A DNA stretch of 44,469 bases from Anaerococcus pacaensis 9403502 (GTDB lineage: Bacteria; Bacillota; Clostridia; Tissierellales; Peptoniphilaceae), in contig HG326663.1 in NCBI GenBank assembly GCA_000308255.3, positions 634,639-679,107 on the forward strand, in the 5' to 3' direction. The notes beneath the pieces are model-generated. The model made no database searches. It was not told the DNA's origin and worked only from the letters and a program-made list of their open reading frames with translations. Below, in pieces: positions 42,157 to 44,469 of the stretch (its first letter is position 1; each line of letters starts with the position of its first letter). Made by a program: the position numbers and the translations under genes.

Positions 42157-42992
42157 TATTCACCTTCACTTTCAATAATTTCAGTTGCTAATGCTATATA
42201 GGCATGGGCGCCTTGGGATTTCAAGTCGTATTCTATTGAAGACAAGCCGTGGCTTGGAGCTTCAGCTAGTCTAGGATTTCTTGGTATCATGACTTTAAAT
42301 ACCTTGGTCTTAAAGTATGCTTTGACTTCTTCAACCACCTCGTAAGATAAGTAAGTCCTCTTATCAAACATTGTAAGTAGTACACCTTCTATCTCTAGGT
42401 CTTGGTTTAGTTGCTTTTTAACAAGATTAAATGTATTCATTAGCTCGCTTATACCTTCTAGGGCATAATATTCTGTTTGGACTGGAATTATTATAGAATC
42501 ACTAGCACAAAGGGCATTTATAGAAAGCAGACCTAAAGATGGTGGACAATCTATAAGTACATAATCATAATTATCAATTAATTCAATTATACTTTTTAGT
42601 TGCTGTGTACGTTCTATTGCATCTAAGGCAACTAATTCAACTTCTAGACCTGATAGAGCCGCTTCGGATGGAATTAAATCTACACCAGATTTCGTTGTGG
42701 TAATATACTTTTCAATATCCACTTCAACAACTAACTTTTCTTCTGTAATAGTTTGGACGGTTTCTTCTACTCCTTCCGTTATTTTGTATTCTTCCCCAGC
42801 ATAGAATAATTCATACAACGAATTTTCTATATTGTATTTGTCCAGACCCAAACCTGTGGTCGTATTGGCCTGTGGGTCTATGTCGACTACTAAAACTTTT
42901 TTATCTAGATAGTTTAATGCTACGGCAAGGTTTACTACACTTGTAGTTTTTCCCACTCCGCCTTTTTGATTAAATATCGATATTACTTTCAT
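42156..42992 (-). CDS. parA: Chromosome partitioning ATPase ParA (Soj-type)
   Basis: A 278-residue Walker-type ATPase with the deviant P-loop KGGVGKTT, LVVDIDPQANTT and VLIDCPPSLGLLSINAL. It works with ParB to move origins and modulate replication initiation. I chose ATG 42992 because AGAGG precedes it; the in-frame GTG at 42998 overlaps that site. A ~35-residue acidic insertion (EGVEETVQTITEEKLVVEVDI) after the LYELFYAGEEYKI segment is longer than in most Soj proteins. The start lies inside the end of cinA. Confidence 0.95.
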   Translation of the reverse strand: MKVISIFNQKGGVGKTTSVVNLAVALNYLDKKVLVVDIDPQANTTTGLGLDKYNIENSLYELFYAGEEYKITEGVEETVQTITEEKLVVEVDIEKYITTTKSGVDLIPSEAALSGLEVELVALDAIERTQQLKSIIELIDNYDYVLIDCPPSLGLLSINALCASDSIIIPVQTEYYALEGISELMNTFNLVKKQLNQDLEIEGVLLTMFDKRTYLSYEVVEEVKAYFKTKVFKVMIPRNPRLAEAPSHGLSSIEYDLKSQGAHAYIALATEIIESEGE

Positions 42993-44175
42993 AATCACCT
43001 CTCATAATAAGTATGGCCATATCAATGACTATGTTTTTGCATCTTAGCCTTACTCTATTTCTATCACCATTCAATTGCTTGTAAACCAAGTACTTTCTAT
43101 CCTTATATAATAGGCCCAGATGTACTTCACCTGTGTGAGCATAGCCAGTAGTAGCTATGCACAAGTCTGCACCCGTTTTTTCATAAATCCCATCAAGCAT
43201 TTCTGAAAGTACTTCTTTGCTAACTACAGTATACTCTTTTATTGTTTCACGTGAAACGTTTATTATATTTTCTTTTGCCTCATTGGAGTAAACAATGTAT
43301 GATTCTTTAAGTACATCCGAGGCACCTGGGATGTCTATAATGGATGATGCTATCAATCCTCCAGTAATAGACTCTGCTGTAGCTACTATTTCGTTGCGTT
43401 CGCGTAGGAGATTTATAAGAACTTCTTCTTTTCTTAAATCATCAGTTGTAATCACATAGGCGCCTAAGGCTTCTTTAACTAATTCAACGCCTTTATCCAA
43501 AAGCTCATCACTACCTTTGGCAGTTATCCTAAGCACAGGACCTTCATCGGTTATATAGGGGCTTATAGTTGGATTTGTTTGGTCAAGATCTATTCTTTGA
43601 GCCATATCCCATTCGCCGAGTAAACCAATCTTAGCCACCCTGGATTTAATCACTGTATCTTTCCCAATATGTTTACTAACTTCATTATCTAGCATTCTTT
43701 TCATTTCATTAGGAGGACCGGGCATTAATATGTACTTGGTCCCCAATTTGGATTCTATTATCATACCTGGCGCTGTTCCGATAGGATTATCAAGTACAAT
43801 CGCAGATCTTGGAAATTTCGCTTGTTTAATATTTTCATCAGCAGCCTTGGTATTACCATTAAAATAAGATATCAAGTGCTCGTAAGATTTTTTATGTACT
43901 TCAACTTCGTTTGTCAAATCACAAACACTAATCGCAACTTCTTTGCTTATATCATCTGGTGTAGGTCCAAGACCTCCGCTAGCTATTACATAATCAACTT
44001 TACCATCACAAGCCTTAAAGGCTTTGTACAGCCTATCAAAATTATCACCAATGGTTTCCATCTTATAAAGATTTATCCCATATTCCGTTAATATTTGAGC
44101 TATATACTGAGAATTGGTGTCCGTGATATTTCCTAATAAAATCTCCGTTCCAATTGAGAATATTTGTGCATCCAT
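42970..44175 (-). CDS. cinA: CinA-family protein with divergent C-terminal deamidase domain
   Basis: A 401-residue protein. The N-terminal ~170 residues are the MoCF-like domain (FSIGTEILLGNITDTNSQYIAQ, ASGGLGPTPDDISKE, PGPPNEMKRML). The C-terminal domain resembles the PncC nicotinamide-mononucleotide deamidase (VATAESITGGLIASSI, IVYSNEAKENI), and the AES serine is retained. The usual glycine/proline-rich GPGG loop is replaced by a short TTGYAHTGEV, so activity is uncertain. ATG 44175 is preferred: GGAG precedes it and an extended -10 promoter lies at 44199-44207, whereas the upstream ATG at 44208 is at the promoter. It heads the cinA-parA-parB operon. A parS site lies inside it at 43243-43258. 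Confidence 0.88.
   Translation of the reverse strand: MDAQIFSIGTEILLGNITDTNSQYIAQILTEYGINLYKMETIGDNFDRLYKAFKACDGKVDYVIASGGLGPTPDDISKEVAISVCDLTNEVEVHKKSYEHLISYFNGNTKAADENIKQAKFPRSAIVLDNPIGTAPGMIIESKLGTKYILMPGPPNEMKRMLDNEVSKHIGKDTVIKSRVAKIGLLGEWDMAQRIDLDQTNPTISPYITDEGPVLRITAKGSDELLDKGVELVKEALGAYVITTDDLRKEEVLINLLRERNEIVATAESITGGLIASSIIDIPGASDVLKESYIVYSNEAKENIINVSRETIKEYTVVSKEVLSEMLDGIYEKTGADLCIATTGYAHTGEVHLGLLYKDRKYLVYKQLNGDRNRVRLRCKNIVIDMAILIMRGDYESNIDI
43243..43258. promoter_or_regulatory. parS site
   Basis: TGTTTCACGTGAAACG matches 15 of 16 bases of the parS consensus. It lies within cinA. Confidence 0.93.
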
Positions 44176-44198
44176 AATTACTCCATTTCTTAAGAAAT

Positions 44199-44207
44199 AG
44201 TATACCA
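44199..44207 (-). promoter_or_regulatory. Extended -10 promoter of the cinA-par operon
   Basis: On the minus strand TGGTATACT is an extended -10 element. A TTGCTA 20 bp upstream of the TATACT hexamer is a poorly spaced -35. Transcription would begin about 17 nt before the cinA ATG. Confidence 0.5.
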
Positions 44208-44245
44208 TAAAATAGGGTATAAGATAGCAAAAGGGAGGATAGTGT

Positions 44246-44469
44246 ATGAATATTTCTGAATTATTAAATATAAAATATCCAGTTATTCAAGGCGGCATGG
44301 CCCGTATATCGCGTGGCAAATTAGCAGCTGCTGTATCAAACGCGGGTGGCCTTGGACTTGTAGGAACTGGGGGTCTCACAACAGAAGAGTTTATAAAAGA
44401 ATACGAAATAGCCAAAGAGCTCATCGATGATGATAAGTATTTTGGTGTAAACCTAGTGCTCATTGAACC
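44246..44469 (+). CDS. fabK: FabK-like enoyl-ACP reductase / nitronate monooxygenase family (3' end outside window)
   Basis: The first 74 codons of a flavin TIM-barrel protein: MNISELLNIKYPVIQGGMAR, AAAVSNAGGLGLVGTGG and FGVNLVL. These match the N-terminal FMN-binding strands of FabK, the FMN-dependent enoyl-ACP reductase of fatty acid synthesis in many Gram-positives. The related nitronate monooxygenases share them, so the assignment is provisional. GGGAGG lies 7 nt before the ATG. It is transcribed away from cinA. The gene runs off the right edge. Confidence 0.75.
   Translation, partial: MNISELLNIKYPVIQGGMARISRGKLAAAVSNAGGLGLVGTGGLTTEEFIKEYEIAKELIDDDKYFGVNLVLIE

Noticed and set aside
42992..42998. 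GTG 42998 as the parA start
   Set aside because: It lies in the Shine-Dalgarno region that best serves ATG 42992.

Overview
The window looks like a chromosomal segment of a low-GC Gram-positive anaerobe. Most genes have strong AGGAG-type ribosome binding sites, the parA/parB genes are Firmicutes-like, a FabK-type enoyl-ACP reductase begins at the right edge, and there are very large G5/FIVAR/Ig-type surface proteins. The mix of a class I ribonucleotide reductase, a thioredoxin reductase lacking the usual NADPH motifs, and these giant surface proteins suggests a Peptoniphilaceae-like organism such as Anaerococcus. That assignment is inference from gene style, not a database match. Three parS sites and the parAB genes place the right part of the window near the chromosome origin.

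Layout. Positions 2-1024 (+) are the 3' end of a helical-repeat surface protein. It is followed by a roughly 155-bp imperfect palindrome that looks like a MITE. Positions 1241-4203 (+) hold a ribonucleotide reductase beta subunit and an old-yellow-enzyme/FAD-NAD oxidoreductase. Positions 4437-19755 (-) hold two giant secreted proteins in apparent operon order: an anchorless 2554-residue modular protein, then a 2528-residue protein with about 20 G5-type modules and a degenerate sortase signal. Positions 20153-22696 (-) hold a second ribonucleotide reductase beta subunit, followed 9 bp later by an asparagine-synthetase-like protein with no N-terminal nucleophile. Positions 22810-27770 (-) are a TetR regulator, MMPL transporter and secreted heptad-repeat protein operon with two perfect operator palindromes. 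Positions 27923-30451 (-) are the single ribonucleotide reductase alpha subunit, under a promoter with NrdR-like boxes.

From 30604 to 32691 (-) lies an operon of a SpoT-like HD hydrolase, SppA and an RDD membrane protein. A small lipoprotein gene (+) at 32923 has a structured leader. FtsH and a MarR regulator follow at 33319-35775 (-). Then come a DUF1538 transporter, a tandem PII-like protein, thioredoxin and thioredoxin reductase (35894-39104, -), phosphate acetyltransferase (-), and the origin-proximal operon cinA-parA-parB-cyclodeaminase-DUF4446 (-). A truncated fabK-like gene (+) closes the window.

How it fits together. One alpha subunit is served by two beta subunits with the same C-terminal docking tail, and thioredoxin and its reductase in the window could supply electrons. 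The surface-protein block sits between the two beta-subunit genes and looks like an accessory insertion in a housekeeping neighbourhood. The least explained units are the beta subunit/asparagine-synthetase-like pair, the TetR-MMPL-heptad protein operon, the giant anchorless plus anchored protein pair, and the lipoprotein leader RNA.
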